64,000 nucleotides of DNA from DASUBN01 sp050261675. GTDB lineage: Bacteria; Pseudomonadota; Gammaproteobacteria; Natronospirales; REEB76. The notes beneath the pieces were generated by a model. The model was not told the DNA's origin. It saw only the letters and a list, made by a program, of their open reading frames with translations, and made no database searches. The translations under genes and the position numbers were made by a program. The DNA lies in assembly GCA_050261675.1 (NCBI GenBank), contig JBLNDO010000024.1, forward strand, positions 1 through 64,000, written 5' to 3'. Below, piece after piece: positions 7,808-16,136 of the stretch; the stretch's first letter is position 1, and each line of letters starts with the position of its first letter.

Positions 7808-8632
7808 ATGGCTGACGAACCGGTTGCCACCCAAATCCGCTTTTTCGACCTGCAGTCGCGCATCGGCCGGCTACGCTACCTCGCCTACGGCATCGGCATG
7901 TCGCTCATCATCATCGTGCCGGCCATCGTCGGTTCGATGCTGCTGACGCTCTCGCCGATCCTCGGGATCGTCATCCTGTGCCTGATCTATATCGCCGCCA
8001 TCGTCTACGGGATCGCCCTCGGTGTGCGCCGGCTGCATGACTTGGACAAGTCCGGCTGGTGGCTCCTGTTGTCGCTCGTGCCTCTGGTGAACTTGGGCCT
8101 GGCAATCTACATGCTGTTCTTCAGCGGCACCATCGGCGAAAACCGCTTCGGCCCCCAACCGCCGCCCAATTCCGGTTGGGTAATCGCGGGTGCCGTGACC
8201 TACATCGCGGTCATCCCCATCGGTATTCTGGCCGCCATCGCCATCCCGGCATACGGGGATTACACGGTACGGGCCCAGACGACGGAGGGCATGATGCTCG
8301 CGAGCGGCGCTGAGACCGCGGTGGCAGAATACTTCCAGGACAAGAATGCCTGGCCCACGAGCCTCGCGGATATCTATCCCGCTGCCAAGGAGCATCCCGC
8401 CGGTCACTTCGTGGACAGCCTGACCGCGTCGGTGGCGCCCGACAACTCCGCCTACGGCATCGTCGCCACCATGAAGACCGAAGGGGTGAGCAGCAGGATC
8501 GCCGGCGCCACGCTGGAAGTGTGGAGCAACGACGGCGGCGCGAGCTGGCATTGCGGCCCGGGCGGCGCCAATCCGGTGGAGCCGAGGTTCCTCTCGCCCA
8601 GATGCCGGGATACCGATCCGCCGCCACCCTGA
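7808..8632 (+). CDS. DUF805 membrane domain fused to a type IV pilin-like domain
   Basis: 274 aa. Residues 10-115 form a DUF805 domain (FDLQSRIGRLRYLAYGIGMS, GVRRLHDLDKSGWW, IGENRFGP). A further hydrophobic helix follows, running into IGILAAIAIPAYGDYTVRAQ, the C-terminal half of a type IV pilin N-helix, then a pilin-like globular domain (EGMMLASGAETAVAEYF). The prepilin peptidase site (Gly-Phe-Thr-Leu-x-Glu) is absent, so it should stay membrane-anchored rather than be processed into a fibre. A terminator-like hairpin follows at 8661. The role is unknown: possibly an inner-membrane pilus accessory or a pseudopilin sensor. Confidence 0.8.
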   Translation: MADEPVATQIRFFDLQSRIGRLRYLAYGIGMSLIIIVPAIVGSMLLTLSPILGIVILCLIYIAAIVYGIALGVRRLHDLDKSGWWLLLSLVPLVNLGLAIYMLFFSGTIGENRFGPQPPPNSGWVIAGAVTYIAVIPIGILAAIAIPAYGDYTVRAQTTEGMMLASGAETAVAEYFQDKNAWPTSLADIYPAAKEHPAGHFVDSLTASVAPDNSAYGIVATMKTEGVSSRIAGATLEVWSNDGGASWHCGPGGANPVEPRFLSPRCRDTDPPPP

Positions 8633-8660
8633 CGGGCGTTTCTCCGCAGGTAAATTAGTG

Positions 8661-8691
8661 CGATGCCCTGCATAATGCAGGGCATCGTTTT
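8661..8691 (+). terminator. Rho-independent terminator after DUF805-pilin gene
   Basis: CGATGCCCTGCAT and ATGCAGGGCATCG form a perfect inverted repeat (8661-8673 and 8675-8687) followed by TTTT. It lies 28 bases after the stop and 13 bases before the next ATG. Confidence 0.75.
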
Positions 8692-8703
8692 CTCGGAACC
8701 CGC

Positions 8704-9759
8704 ATGACCAAGACCGTCACGCTGCTGCCCTCGTCGAAGTGCTTCACCGTGGAAGAGGGTGAGACCGTGCTCGCCGCGGCGCTGCGGCAGGGCATCCACC
8801 TACCCTACGGTTGCCGCACCGGCAGCTGCGGCACCTGCCGCGCGCACGTGACGCAGGGCGAGACGTACTATCCGGACGGGCCGCCGCTCGCGCTCACGGC
8901 GCTTGAGATGCAGGCCGGCGAGGCGCTGCTCTGCCGCGCGGCGCCGCGCGGCGACCTTACCGTCGAGGCGCAGGAGATCACCGCCATGGCGAAGCTGCGG
9001 GTGCGGGCGCTGCCCTGCCGCGTGGCGCGCCTCGACAAGCTTTGCCACGACGTGATGGGCCTGTTCCTGCGTCTGCCCGCGGTGGAGCGCCTGCAGTTCC
9101 TCCCCGGCCAGTACATCGACATCCTCATGCCCGACAACCACCGCCGCAGCTTCTCCCTCGCCAACCCGCCCCACGACGACGCGTTGCTGGAACTGCACAT
9201 CCGCAACGTGCCGGGCGGCCTGTTCGCGAAGCAGGTGTTCACGGATCTCAAGGTGGGCGCGCTGTTGCGCGTCCAGGGACCGCTCGGCACCTTCTTCCTG
9301 CGGGAAGACTCCGCGCGTCCCATCGTCATGATGGCGGGCGGCACCGGCTACGCGCCCATCCAGGCCATGCTGCGCCACGTCTTCGAGAACCGCATGCAGC
9401 GCGACATCGTCTTCTATTGGGGCGTGCGCGCCGCCCGGGACCTCTACGCCGACGCGAAGCTCAAGGAATGGGAAAAGTCGCAGCCGAATTTCCGCTATGT
9501 ACCGGTGCTTTCCGAACCCATGGCGGAGGACCGCTGGAGCGGCCGCACCGGCCTGGTGCACGAGGCGGTGCTGCATGACTTTGCGGATCTGTCGGGCCAC
9601 GACATCTATCTGTCGGGCCCGCCGCCCATGGTGCACGCGGCGCGCACCGCCTTCCCGATCCAAGGCGCCGCTCCCCTGCACATGTATTCCGACAGCTTCG
9701 ATTTCCCTTCCGAAGTGCGTGCCGCACTGGAAGCCGCGGCCAAGAACACCACGCGCTGA
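8704..9759 (+). CDS. 2Fe-2S flavoprotein reductase (CDP-6-deoxyglucoseen reductase-like)
   Basis: 351 aa. An N-terminal plant-type 2Fe-2S ferredoxin domain has Cys37, Cys42, Cys45 and Cys77. It is followed by an FAD domain (FLPGQYIDILMP, then RRSFSLANPP as the RxYS-type FAD loop) and an NAD(P)H domain (MMAGGTGYAPIQAML; YLSGPPPMVHA). The architecture equals CDP-6-deoxy-delta-3,4-glucoseen reductase and related oxygenase reductases. Proteobacterial members annotated this way are often stand-alone reductases. No dideoxysugar pathway is nearby, so the partner is unknown. It is cytoplasmic and transfers electrons from NAD(P)H through FAD to the iron-sulfur centre. Confidence 0.85.
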   Translation: MTKTVTLLPSSKCFTVEEGETVLAAALRQGIHLPYGCRTGSCGTCRAHVTQGETYYPDGPPLALTALEMQAGEALLCRAAPRGDLTVEAQEITAMAKLRVRALPCRVARLDKLCHDVMGLFLRLPAVERLQFLPGQYIDILMPDNHRRSFSLANPPHDDALLELHIRNVPGGLFAKQVFTDLKVGALLRVQGPLGTFFLREDSARPIVMMAGGTGYAPIQAMLRHVFENRMQRDIVFYWGVRAARDLYADAKLKEWEKSQPNFRYVPVLSEPMAEDRWSGRTGLVHEAVLHDFADLSGHDIYLSGPPPMVHAARTAFPIQGAAPLHMYSDSFDFPSEVRAALEAAAKNTTR

Positions 9760-9789
9760 AGCGCGTCACACCGCTGTCACAGGCGCGAG

Positions 9790-9805
9790 TGTGAACCGCA
9801 TCACA
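9790..9805. promoter_or_regulatory. CRP/Vfr/Clp-type binding site
   Basis: TGTGA (9790-9794), six bases, TCACA (9801-9805) is an exact match to the CRP half-site consensus and spacing. It lies 31 bases after the reductase stop and about 144 bases before the CBS-histidine kinase start, in a 189-bp intergenic region. Control of the kinase/regulator operon by a cAMP-CRP-like protein is inferred. Confidence 0.5.
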
Positions 9806-9948
9806 CCCGGGACATTTCAACTCTGATTTTTGTTCCCGACCTTTCGGAATTTTTTCGCCGCCGCCTGAAACACTGCAACAAAAGATTCACGCTGCTTTCA
9901 CATAGCGACGTTATGTTGGCCTCGTCACAAACGTAAAGTGCGACGGCC

Positions 9949-11256
9949 ATGCAAGACGCAGCGCAACTCCGCGAGCTGGTGATCTCGGCTCCCGGCATCC
10001 CGCCCCATCTCCTGGTCTCCGAAGTGGCGGACCTGTTCATGGACGAGAGCCACGGCAATCTCCTGTCGCTGCCGGTGCTGGATGGGGACAGGCCCGTGGG
10101 CGTCATCAGCCGCGCCCGCATGCAGCAGGTGCTGTTCCGTCAATACGGCCGCGAGCTGTTCGGCAAGAAGCCGGTCACTGCGATCATGAACGACACGCCG
10201 GTGGTGATCGAATCCGACACCAAGCTGAGCGAGGCCAGCAAGACCGTCACCGAGCGGCTCAAGTTCCCGGTGACCGAGGACTTCGTGATCACCGAGGGCG
10301 GCAAGTACGTGGGCATGGGCGCCGTCATGCACCTCCTGAACGCCATGGAGGCGCAGCTCGCCAAGCAGACCGAGGACCTGGCCGCCGCCTACAAGGAGCT
10401 CAAGGCCTCGCAGCTGCAGCTCATCCAGGCGGAGAAGATGGCCTCCCTCGGCCAGATGGTGGCGGGCGTGGCCCACGAGATCAACACGCCCTTGGGCTAC
10501 GTCAAGAACAATTTCGAGATGCTGGAAATGTACGTGGAGGGCGCCCGCACCCTGCTGGAAGCGAGCAACGGCATCGCCGACGTGCTGCTCTCCCCCACCT
10601 CCACTCAGGAGGAGCTCCAGGCGCGCCTCGACGTGCTGCAGGGGCTGCGCCGGGATTCGTCTCTCCCGGAAACCGACGACCTGCAACGGCTCTTTACCGA
10701 CACCCGCTTCGGCATCGACCAGATCAGCGAACTGGTGATGAACCTCAAGAACTTCAGCCGCCTGGACCGGGCCGCGGCGGACGATGTGGACATCAACGAG
10801 TGCCTGGACAGCGCCGTCATGCTGGCGCGCAACGTGCTCAAGAACCGCGTGCAGGTGGTGCGCCAATACGGCGCGCTGCCGCGCATCCGCTGCCTGCCCT
10901 CGCAGCTCAACCAGGTATTCCTGAACCTGCTCACCAACGCCGCCCAGGCCATCGAGGACCAAGGCCGCATCCTGCTCAAGACCGAATCCAAGGAAGGCTG
11001 GCTCAAGATCACGGTGCAGGACACGGGCAAGGGCATCCCGCCCGAGGTCCTGCCGCGCATCTTCGACCCCTTCTTCACAACCAAGCCCGTGGGCCAGGGC
11101 ACCGGCCTCGGGCTCTCCATCAGCTACCAGATCGTGCAGCAGCACGGCGGCGACATCCGCGTGACCTCCCAGCCGGGCAAGGGCACGCGCTTCACCGTAC
11201 GCCTTCCCGCCAAGCCCGGAACCCCCGCCCCCAACACGGATGAGGAAACCCTATGA
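9949..11256 (+). CDS. CBS-domain sensor histidine kinase
   Basis: 435 aa with no membrane segment, so a soluble sensor. Residues 20-130 form a CBS-type module (SLPVLDGDRPVGVISR; PVTEDFVITEGGKYVGMGAV) likely to bind an adenosyl ligand. A coiled-coil linker (135-165) leads to a HisKA-type H-box AHEINTPLGYVKNN with phospho-acceptor His176. The catalytic domain has an N-box (NQVFLNLLTNAAQAI), a G1 box (VQDTGKGIP), FDPFFTTKPVGQGTGLGLSI and a C-terminal G2 region. It overlaps the response regulator start by ATGA (11253-11256), implying translational coupling. Expression may depend on the CRP-type site at 9790. The CBS input suggests energy-charge or nucleotide sensing; that is inference. Confidence 0.88.
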   Translation: MQDAAQLRELVISAPGIPPHLLVSEVADLFMDESHGNLLSLPVLDGDRPVGVISRARMQQVLFRQYGRELFGKKPVTAIMNDTPVVIESDTKLSEASKTVTERLKFPVTEDFVITEGGKYVGMGAVMHLLNAMEAQLAKQTEDLAAAYKELKASQLQLIQAEKMASLGQMVAGVAHEINTPLGYVKNNFEMLEMYVEGARTLLEASNGIADVLLSPTSTQEELQARLDVLQGLRRDSSLPETDDLQRLFTDTRFGIDQISELVMNLKNFSRLDRAAADDVDINECLDSAVMLARNVLKNRVQVVRQYGALPRIRCLPSQLNQVFLNLLTNAAQAIEDQGRILLKTESKEGWLKITVQDTGKGIPPEVLPRIFDPFFTTKPVGQGTGLGLSISYQIVQQHGGDIRVTSQPGKGTRFTVRLPAKPGTPAPNTDEETL

Positions 11257-12155
11257 GCGCCGACAAAGCGACCCTGCTCCTGGTGGACGATGAGGAGCGC
11301 GTGCTGCGCTCCCTGGAGATGCTGTTCAAAACCCGCTACCGCGTGCTCTCCACCACCGACGGCAACGAGGCCTTGGGCCTAGCCAAGCGTGAACGCGTGC
11401 ACGTAATCGTGAGCGACCAGCGCATGCCTATCATGACGGGCGTGGAGGTCCTGCGGCGCATCCGCGACGTCTCGCCCAACACCATGCGTCTCCTGCTCAC
11501 CGGCTACTCGGACCTGGAAGCCATCGTGGGCTCCGTGAACGAGGGCGAGATCTTCCGCTACCTCACCAAGCCCTGGAGCGCCAAGGAGATCACCACCACC
11601 GTCAACCAGGCGGCGGAGATCGCCCTGAGCTTGCAGGAAGAGGCCGGCGCCGGCGCCATCGGCCCCGCCCCGGGCGTGCTGGTCATCGACGAGGACCCGA
11701 CCGTCGTGGAGATGGTGAAGGCCATCTGCGGCCCGCAGCGGGACGTGAAATGGAGCGTGGACCTGGACGAGGCCTTCGAGACCCTCGCCGACAGCGACAT
11801 CGCGGTGGTGGTCTGCGACATCCGCCTGCGCGGCCGTGACATCTCGGCGGCGGTGAAAGCGCTCAAGGAAAACAACCCGCAGGTGCTCACCATCGTGCAG
11901 ACCCAGCTGCAGGACGTGGAGACGCTGCGCAGCCTCATCAACCACGGCCAGATCTACCGCTTCCTGCCCAAGCCCGCGCGCCGCGGCCTGCTGGAGATGA
12001 GCCTGCACGCCGCCGCCCGGCGCCACGGCTCCCTCAAAGCCGCGCCCAAGCTCGCCAACCGCTACCAGGTGGAGAAGACCGATTCCGCGCCGGTGGTGGC
12101 GCTGTCCAATCGCTTGCAGGGGTTCCTGGACAAGATGAGGCAGGGACGCCTCTGA
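11253..12155 (+). CDS. Double-receiver response regulator
   Basis: 300 aa. The first receiver (residues 7-125) has DDEE acid residues, phospho-acceptor D55 in VIVSDQRMP and K106 in YLTKPW, with the LLTGYSD block common to RpfG-like regulators. The second receiver (140-255) has D189 in VVCDIRL and K240 in FLPKPA but carries TQLQD in place of TGYSD. No DNA-binding, HD-GYP or GGDEF output follows; the protein ends about 45 residues later. It is likely a phosphorelay or protein-protein regulator of the upstream CBS kinase. The neighbouring EAL enzyme is a plausible downstream partner. Confidence 0.85.
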   Translation: MSADKATLLLVDDEERVLRSLEMLFKTRYRVLSTTDGNEALGLAKRERVHVIVSDQRMPIMTGVEVLRRIRDVSPNTMRLLLTGYSDLEAIVGSVNEGEIFRYLTKPWSAKEITTTVNQAAEIALSLQEEAGAGAIGPAPGVLVIDEDPTVVEMVKAICGPQRDVKWSVDLDEAFETLADSDIAVVVCDIRLRGRDISAAVKALKENNPQVLTIVQTQLQDVETLRSLINHGQIYRFLPKPARRGLLEMSLHAAARRHGSLKAAPKLANRYQVEKTDSAPVVALSNRLQGFLDKMRQGRL

Positions 12156-12193
12156 TACTTTCCGTCGTGCCGGAGGATGCCGGCATGGCGGAA

Positions 12194-13045
12194 TCAGGAC
12201 TTCAATTCAGAATATTTCCGCAAACCACCCAAGTAGCGCGACAACCGCACCCGCGGTTCACGCGGCGCCTCGTCCGTGAGGCGCGTCACGGCGCCGTGGT
12301 CGCGCAGCGGCTGGGGCAGCGGCCGCGCCAGGTGATAGCCCTGGCAGAGGCGTATGCCCAGCGCCTGCACCGCCTGGTAATCCTCCTCGCTCTCGATGCC
12401 CTCGGCCACCGCGCGGCAGCCCAGGCGCGCCGCGATCTCGCCGATGGAGCGCACGAACTCGCGCTTCACCGGGTCAGTAGCGATGTTCTCGATGAAGTGG
12501 TGGTCGATCTTCACGTAGGCGGGCCTGAGTTCCGACCAGAGCCGCAGGCCCGCGTAACCCGCGCCCAGGTCGTCGATGGCGATCTCGAAGCCCGCCTCGG
12601 TGTAGTGGGCCACGGCGGATTTCAGGATGGCGTAATCGTCCAGGGGCTGCTGCTCGGTGATCTCGATGACCACCCGCTCCGGCGCGAGCCAGACCTCGGA
12701 CAGGAGCCTTAAGGTCTCGCCGGGCTTGAAGGTGGGTTCCATCAGGCTCGAGGGATTCACGTTCAGGAACAGGCGGCCCGGGAGGCACTGCTCCTGGAAA
12801 CGGCGGATGGCGAGTTCCCGGCAGACGAGGTCCAGCTCGAAGAGGCGCTCCGCCTTGGTCGCGGCGCGGATCAGCGGCAGGGGCGCGTGGAGCGGGCTGT
12901 TGGAGGGGCCGCGGGTCAGGGCCTCGTAGCCGTAGACCCGGCTCGAGACCGGGTCGAACACCGGCTGGAACAGGGTCTGCAGGACGCGGTAACGCAGGAT
13001 GTAGTCGAGTTCACCGTCCAATTCCGTGACCATGGGCCCACCCAT
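12194..13045 (-). CDS. EAL-domain c-di-GMP phosphodiesterase
   Basis: 283 aa from the ATG at 13045, chosen because longer starts would run into the promoter space of the divergent glycosyltransferase. It is a single EAL domain with a short N-terminus and no sensor domain. All catalytic motifs are present: YGYEALTRG, LNVNPSSL, VIEITEQ, AIDDLGAGYAGL, YVKIDHHF, AEGIES and CQGYHLARP. It should hydrolyse c-di-GMP to pGpG in the cytosol. The gene converges on the CBS kinase/double-receiver operon (38 bases between stops) and is divergent from a glycosyltransferase, a common setting for motility or exopolysaccharide control. Confidence 0.88.
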   Translation of the reverse strand: MGGPMVTELDGELDYILRYRVLQTLFQPVFDPVSSRVYGYEALTRGPSNSPLHAPLPLIRAATKAERLFELDLVCRELAIRRFQEQCLPGRLFLNVNPSSLMEPTFKPGETLRLLSEVWLAPERVVIEITEQQPLDDYAILKSAVAHYTEAGFEIAIDDLGAGYAGLRLWSELRPAYVKIDHHFIENIATDPVKREFVRSIGEIAARLGCRAVAEGIESEEDYQAVQALGIRLCQGYHLARPLPQPLRDHGAVTRLTDEAPREPRVRLSRYLGGLRKYSELKS

Positions 13046-13160
13046 GCCGCTTGCTTCGTGTTTGGAACTCCAAGGTAAACTCTCATCGTGAAGATGCCGT
13101 GACAGAGGCGAGACAGCGCGAGCGACGAGTCGCATCGGGCGGGAGTGGACGGTAATCCGG

Positions 13161-14177
13161 ATGCAAACACGGCCCAGGATCCTGTATCTCCTGCGGGAGT
13201 TCCCGCAGATCTCCCAGACCTACATCAAGACCGAGCTGGAAGCCTTGGGCGACCGCTACGAGGTGCGGGTGCTGTCGCTGCAGAAGGCGGACATCGCCGA
13301 GTCCCGCCACCACCGCTTCCACCTCACGCCGACGCCGGACGCGGTGCTCGCCGAGATCCGCGAGTTCAAGCCGAAGCTCATCCACACCCATTACATGATC
13401 ATGGGCAAGCTCACGGGCGAGATCGCCGAAAAGGCCGGCCTGCCCTTCACGCTGCGCAGCCATTCCTTCGACGTGCTGGAAACGGGCGGCGCCCACGCCC
13501 GGCCGGAATGGGTCTCCACCCGCGAGTACCTGCGGCGCGACAACTGCCTAGGCGTGCTGTGCTTCCCCTTCCTGCGCGCGCCGCTCGCCCAATTCGGCGT
13601 GCAGGAGGAGAAGCTCGTGGACGTGCCTCCGGTCATCGCCTACGAGTGCTTCCACGACGAGGGGCCGAACGGCCGGGCCATCATGAACATGGGTGCGGTC
13701 AGGCCCAAGAAGCAGATGCAGGATTTCGTGGAGCTGTCGCGGATGCTGCCGGAGCGGCAGTTCAACCTCTACGCCATGGGCTACAACGTGGACCAGCTCA
13801 AGGCCTACAGCGAGGAGCGGAAAGGGCCCTTGAACTTCATCCCGCCCCTCTCCCACGACCTCATGTCGGCGGAATACAAGAAGCACGAGTGGCTGGTGTA
13901 CACAGCCCACCCCAGCATGAAGAGCGTGGGCTGGCCCATGGCGGTGGCTGAAGCCCAGGCGGCCGGGGTGGGCGTGTGCCTAGCCAACATCCGCCCGGAC
14001 CTGAAGGACTACGTGGGTGAGGCGGGTTATCTCTACGACGATCTGAACAAGGTGAAGGAACTCATCGCGGGGCCGGTGCCGAGGGAGATGCGGGAGGCGG
14101 GTTTCGCACAGGCGCGGAAGTCGGACATACGCGCGCACATACACAAGCTTACGGACATCTGGGACAAGGTGGTCTAG
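13161..14177 (+). CDS. GT-B fold glycosyltransferase
   Basis: 338 aa, soluble. The N-terminus (RILYLLREFPQISQTYIKTELEAL) is typical of GT4-like enzymes acting on lipid-linked or surface glycans (the FPxxSxT block). The acceptor-domain segment is LIHTHYMIMGKLTGEIA, and the donor-domain loop HPSMKSVGWPMAVAEAQAAG holds the expected E-x7-E-like acid position. It is likely involved in envelope polysaccharide or glycolipid synthesis. It stands alone between an EAL enzyme and a secreted phosphoesterase. The ATG at 13161 has no strong ribosome site visible. Confidence 0.75.
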   Translation: MQTRPRILYLLREFPQISQTYIKTELEALGDRYEVRVLSLQKADIAESRHHRFHLTPTPDAVLAEIREFKPKLIHTHYMIMGKLTGEIAEKAGLPFTLRSHSFDVLETGGAHARPEWVSTREYLRRDNCLGVLCFPFLRAPLAQFGVQEEKLVDVPPVIAYECFHDEGPNGRAIMNMGAVRPKKQMQDFVELSRMLPERQFNLYAMGYNVDQLKAYSEERKGPLNFIPPLSHDLMSAEYKKHEWLVYTAHPSMKSVGWPMAVAEAQAAGVGVCLANIRPDLKDYVGEAGYLYDDLNKVKELIAGPVPREMREAGFAQARKSDIRAHIHKLTDIWDKVV

Positions 14178-14329
14178 CTCAAACTTTCGCCAGATTTATG
14201 TCCGCGGCGTTTATGTAAACGCCGATACATTGCCGCAAAAATTTCAAGAAACGAAAATACGTTTGCCACGAAACACCGCCATGCTCCCCGTGCTTTCCCT
14301 TCCCCACGTCATGCACAGGGAGTTATGTC

Positions 14330-15895
14330 ATGCCAACCGCACGCTTCCTTCGACACTGCATCGTCGCCGCGCTCCTGGGCACGGCCGCGCTCGGCTGCGC
14401 CACCGCCGGCGCCGACAGCCACGCCTCCGACCCGGCCCGCGCCTTCGCCACCAACACGCCCATCAAGCACATCGTGGTGATCTTCCAGGAGAACGTCTCC
14501 TTCGATCACTACTTCGCCACCTATCCCGTGGCCGCCAACCCCGCGGGCGAACCGGCGTTCCAGGCGCGCGCCGGCACGCCGAGCGTCAACGGCTTGGGCG
14601 ACTTCCTGCTCAACCACAACCCCAACAGCGCCAATCCCGCGCGCCTCGACCGCAGCCAGCCTCTCACCTGCGACCAGGACCATAACTACGGAGCCGAGCA
14701 GAAGGCCTTCGACGGCGGGCTCATGGACAAGTTCGTGCAGTTCACGGACGTGGAGTCCTGCGGCGCGCCGGACATCGCCCTGCCCGGCCTCGTGATGGAT
14801 TACTACGACGGCAATACCGTCACCGCCCTTTGGAACTATGCCCAGCACTTCGCGCTGAGCGACAACTCCTACGGCACCGTGTTCGGCCCCTCGACCCCCG
14901 GCGCCATCAACCTCATCGCCGGCCAGACCCACGGCGCCACGCTCACCGGCCCGGCGGGCTCGGTGGCGAACGGCACCGACATCGGCGACCAGGACCCGAG
15001 TTTCGACGACTGCTCCAATCCCAACCGGCCGACGCTCAGCCTGAGCGGCCGGAACATCGGCGACCTCCTGAACGCCAAGGGCATCAGCTGGGGCTGGTTC
15101 CAGGGCGGCTTCCGCCCCACGGGCGTGAACTCAAGCGGCAAGGCCGTGTGCGGCGCGATCACGGCGAACGTGGGCGGGGCCAATATCCCCGACTACAGCC
15201 CGCATCACGAGCCCTTCCAGTACTACGCCTCCACTTCCAACCCGCACCACCTCGCGCCCAGCTCCGTTTCCGCCATCGGCGGCAACGGCCAGGCGAACCA
15301 CCAGTACGACCTGCAGGACTTCTGGGCGGCCGCCAAGGCCGGCAACCTGCCGGCGGTGAGCTTTCTCAAGGCCAAGGAGGCCCAGGACGGGCACGCGGGC
15401 TATTCGGATCCGTTGGACGAGCAGCAGTTCATCGTGAACACCATCAACCAGCTGGAGCAACTGCCCACCTGGTCCTCCACCGCCGTGGTCATCGCCTATG
15501 ACGACTCCGACGGCTGGTACGACCACGTCATGGGCCCCATCGTGAACCAATCGGCGGACCCGGCGAACGACGCCCTGGACGGCGCCGGCCTCTGCGGCAC
15601 CAACAGCACCGGCGTGTACCAGGACCGCTGCGGCTACGGCCCGCGGCTGCCGCTGCTGGTGATCTCTGGCTGGGCGAAGGACAACGCCGTGGACCACAGC
15701 GTCACCAATCAGTCCTCCATCCTGCGCTTCATCGAGGACAACTGGCAGACGGGCCGCATCGGCGACGACTCCTTCGATGCCAAGTCCAACGGCCTCGACA
15801 GCTTCTTCGACTTCTCCCGCCAAAACGGCGAGCACCGGCTGTTCCTGGACCCGAACACCGGCCTCGTGGTGGAAGAGGACTCAGGTGAGCAATAG
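14330..15895 (+). CDS. Secreted phosphoesterase (phospholipase C / acid phosphatase type, PF04185)
   Basis: 521 aa. The N-terminal signal segment (ALLGTAALGCATAGA) may be a lipobox (ALGC). Family landmarks are IVVIFQENVSFDHYFATYP (residues 46-64, metal ligands), HFALSDNSYGTVFGPSTPGA with the catalytic-region Thr/Ser-Pro, and AYDDSDGWYDHV near residue 390. These fit the non-specific phospholipase C/acid phosphatase family acting in the periplasm or outside the cell on phosphodiesters. GGGAG precedes the ATG. The gene is monocistronic and ends at the strong terminator at 15941. Phosphate-starvation control would be expected, but no Pho box was confirmed. Confidence 0.85.
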   Translation: MPTARFLRHCIVAALLGTAALGCATAGADSHASDPARAFATNTPIKHIVVIFQENVSFDHYFATYPVAANPAGEPAFQARAGTPSVNGLGDFLLNHNPNSANPARLDRSQPLTCDQDHNYGAEQKAFDGGLMDKFVQFTDVESCGAPDIALPGLVMDYYDGNTVTALWNYAQHFALSDNSYGTVFGPSTPGAINLIAGQTHGATLTGPAGSVANGTDIGDQDPSFDDCSNPNRPTLSLSGRNIGDLLNAKGISWGWFQGGFRPTGVNSSGKAVCGAITANVGGANIPDYSPHHEPFQYYASTSNPHHLAPSSVSAIGGNGQANHQYDLQDFWAAAKAGNLPAVSFLKAKEAQDGHAGYSDPLDEQQFIVNTINQLEQLPTWSSTAVVIAYDDSDGWYDHVMGPIVNQSADPANDALDGAGLCGTNSTGVYQDRCGYGPRLPLLVISGWAKDNAVDHSVTNQSSILRFIEDNWQTGRIGDDSFDAKSNGLDSFFDFSRQNGEHRLFLDPNTGLVVEEDSGEQ

Positions 15896-15940
15896 GACCG
15901 GCGCCTGAGTTTGTAGACCCCCGGTCTATTTCCCCGATTT

Positions 15941-15969
15941 GCCCGGGCCGCAAGGCCCGGGCTCTTTTT
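15941..15969 (+). terminator. Rho-independent terminator after phosphoesterase
   Basis: GCCCGGGCC, loop GCAA, GGCCCGGGC (15941-15962) followed by TCTTTTT. It is a textbook stem with a T-run, 45 bases after the stop codon. Confidence 0.9.
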
Positions 15970-15974
15970 CGTCA

Positions 15975-16070
15975 CGTCATTCCAGCGAAAGCTGGAATCC
16001 GGATCTCGATGTGCCGGTTTCGACCGCACCCGATCCGGACTGGATACCCGGCTTCCGCCGGGTATGACGG
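15975..16070. repeat. Palindromic intergenic element of the GTCATTCC...GGTATGAC type
   Basis: The left arm CGTCATTCCAGCGAAAGCTG and following bases GGAATCC are mirrored at the right end by TGGATACCCGG and CCGGGTATGACGG; the inner arms CGGATC/GATCCG pair. It resembles the widespread bacterial element with arms GTCATTCC(C/A)GCGAAAGC. Only one copy was noticed in this window. It sits between the terminator and the AHSA1 gene. Confidence 0.65.
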
Positions 16071-16136
16071 ATACGGATTTCGGAGTGATTTCGAACGGCG
16101 GCTCATTCTTCGGGTCGGGTTTCCGCGGGCGCCGGG

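Noticed and set aside
8250..8258. Fourth CATACGGGG occurrence
   Set aside because: It lies inside the pilin-like coding region (Ala-Tyr-Gly) and not near a start codon, so it is counted as chance.
14206..14223. GGCGTTTA-TG-TAAACGCC hairpin after the glycosyltransferase
   Set aside because: Eight-bp stem with a two-base loop and no T-run; too weak to call a terminator.
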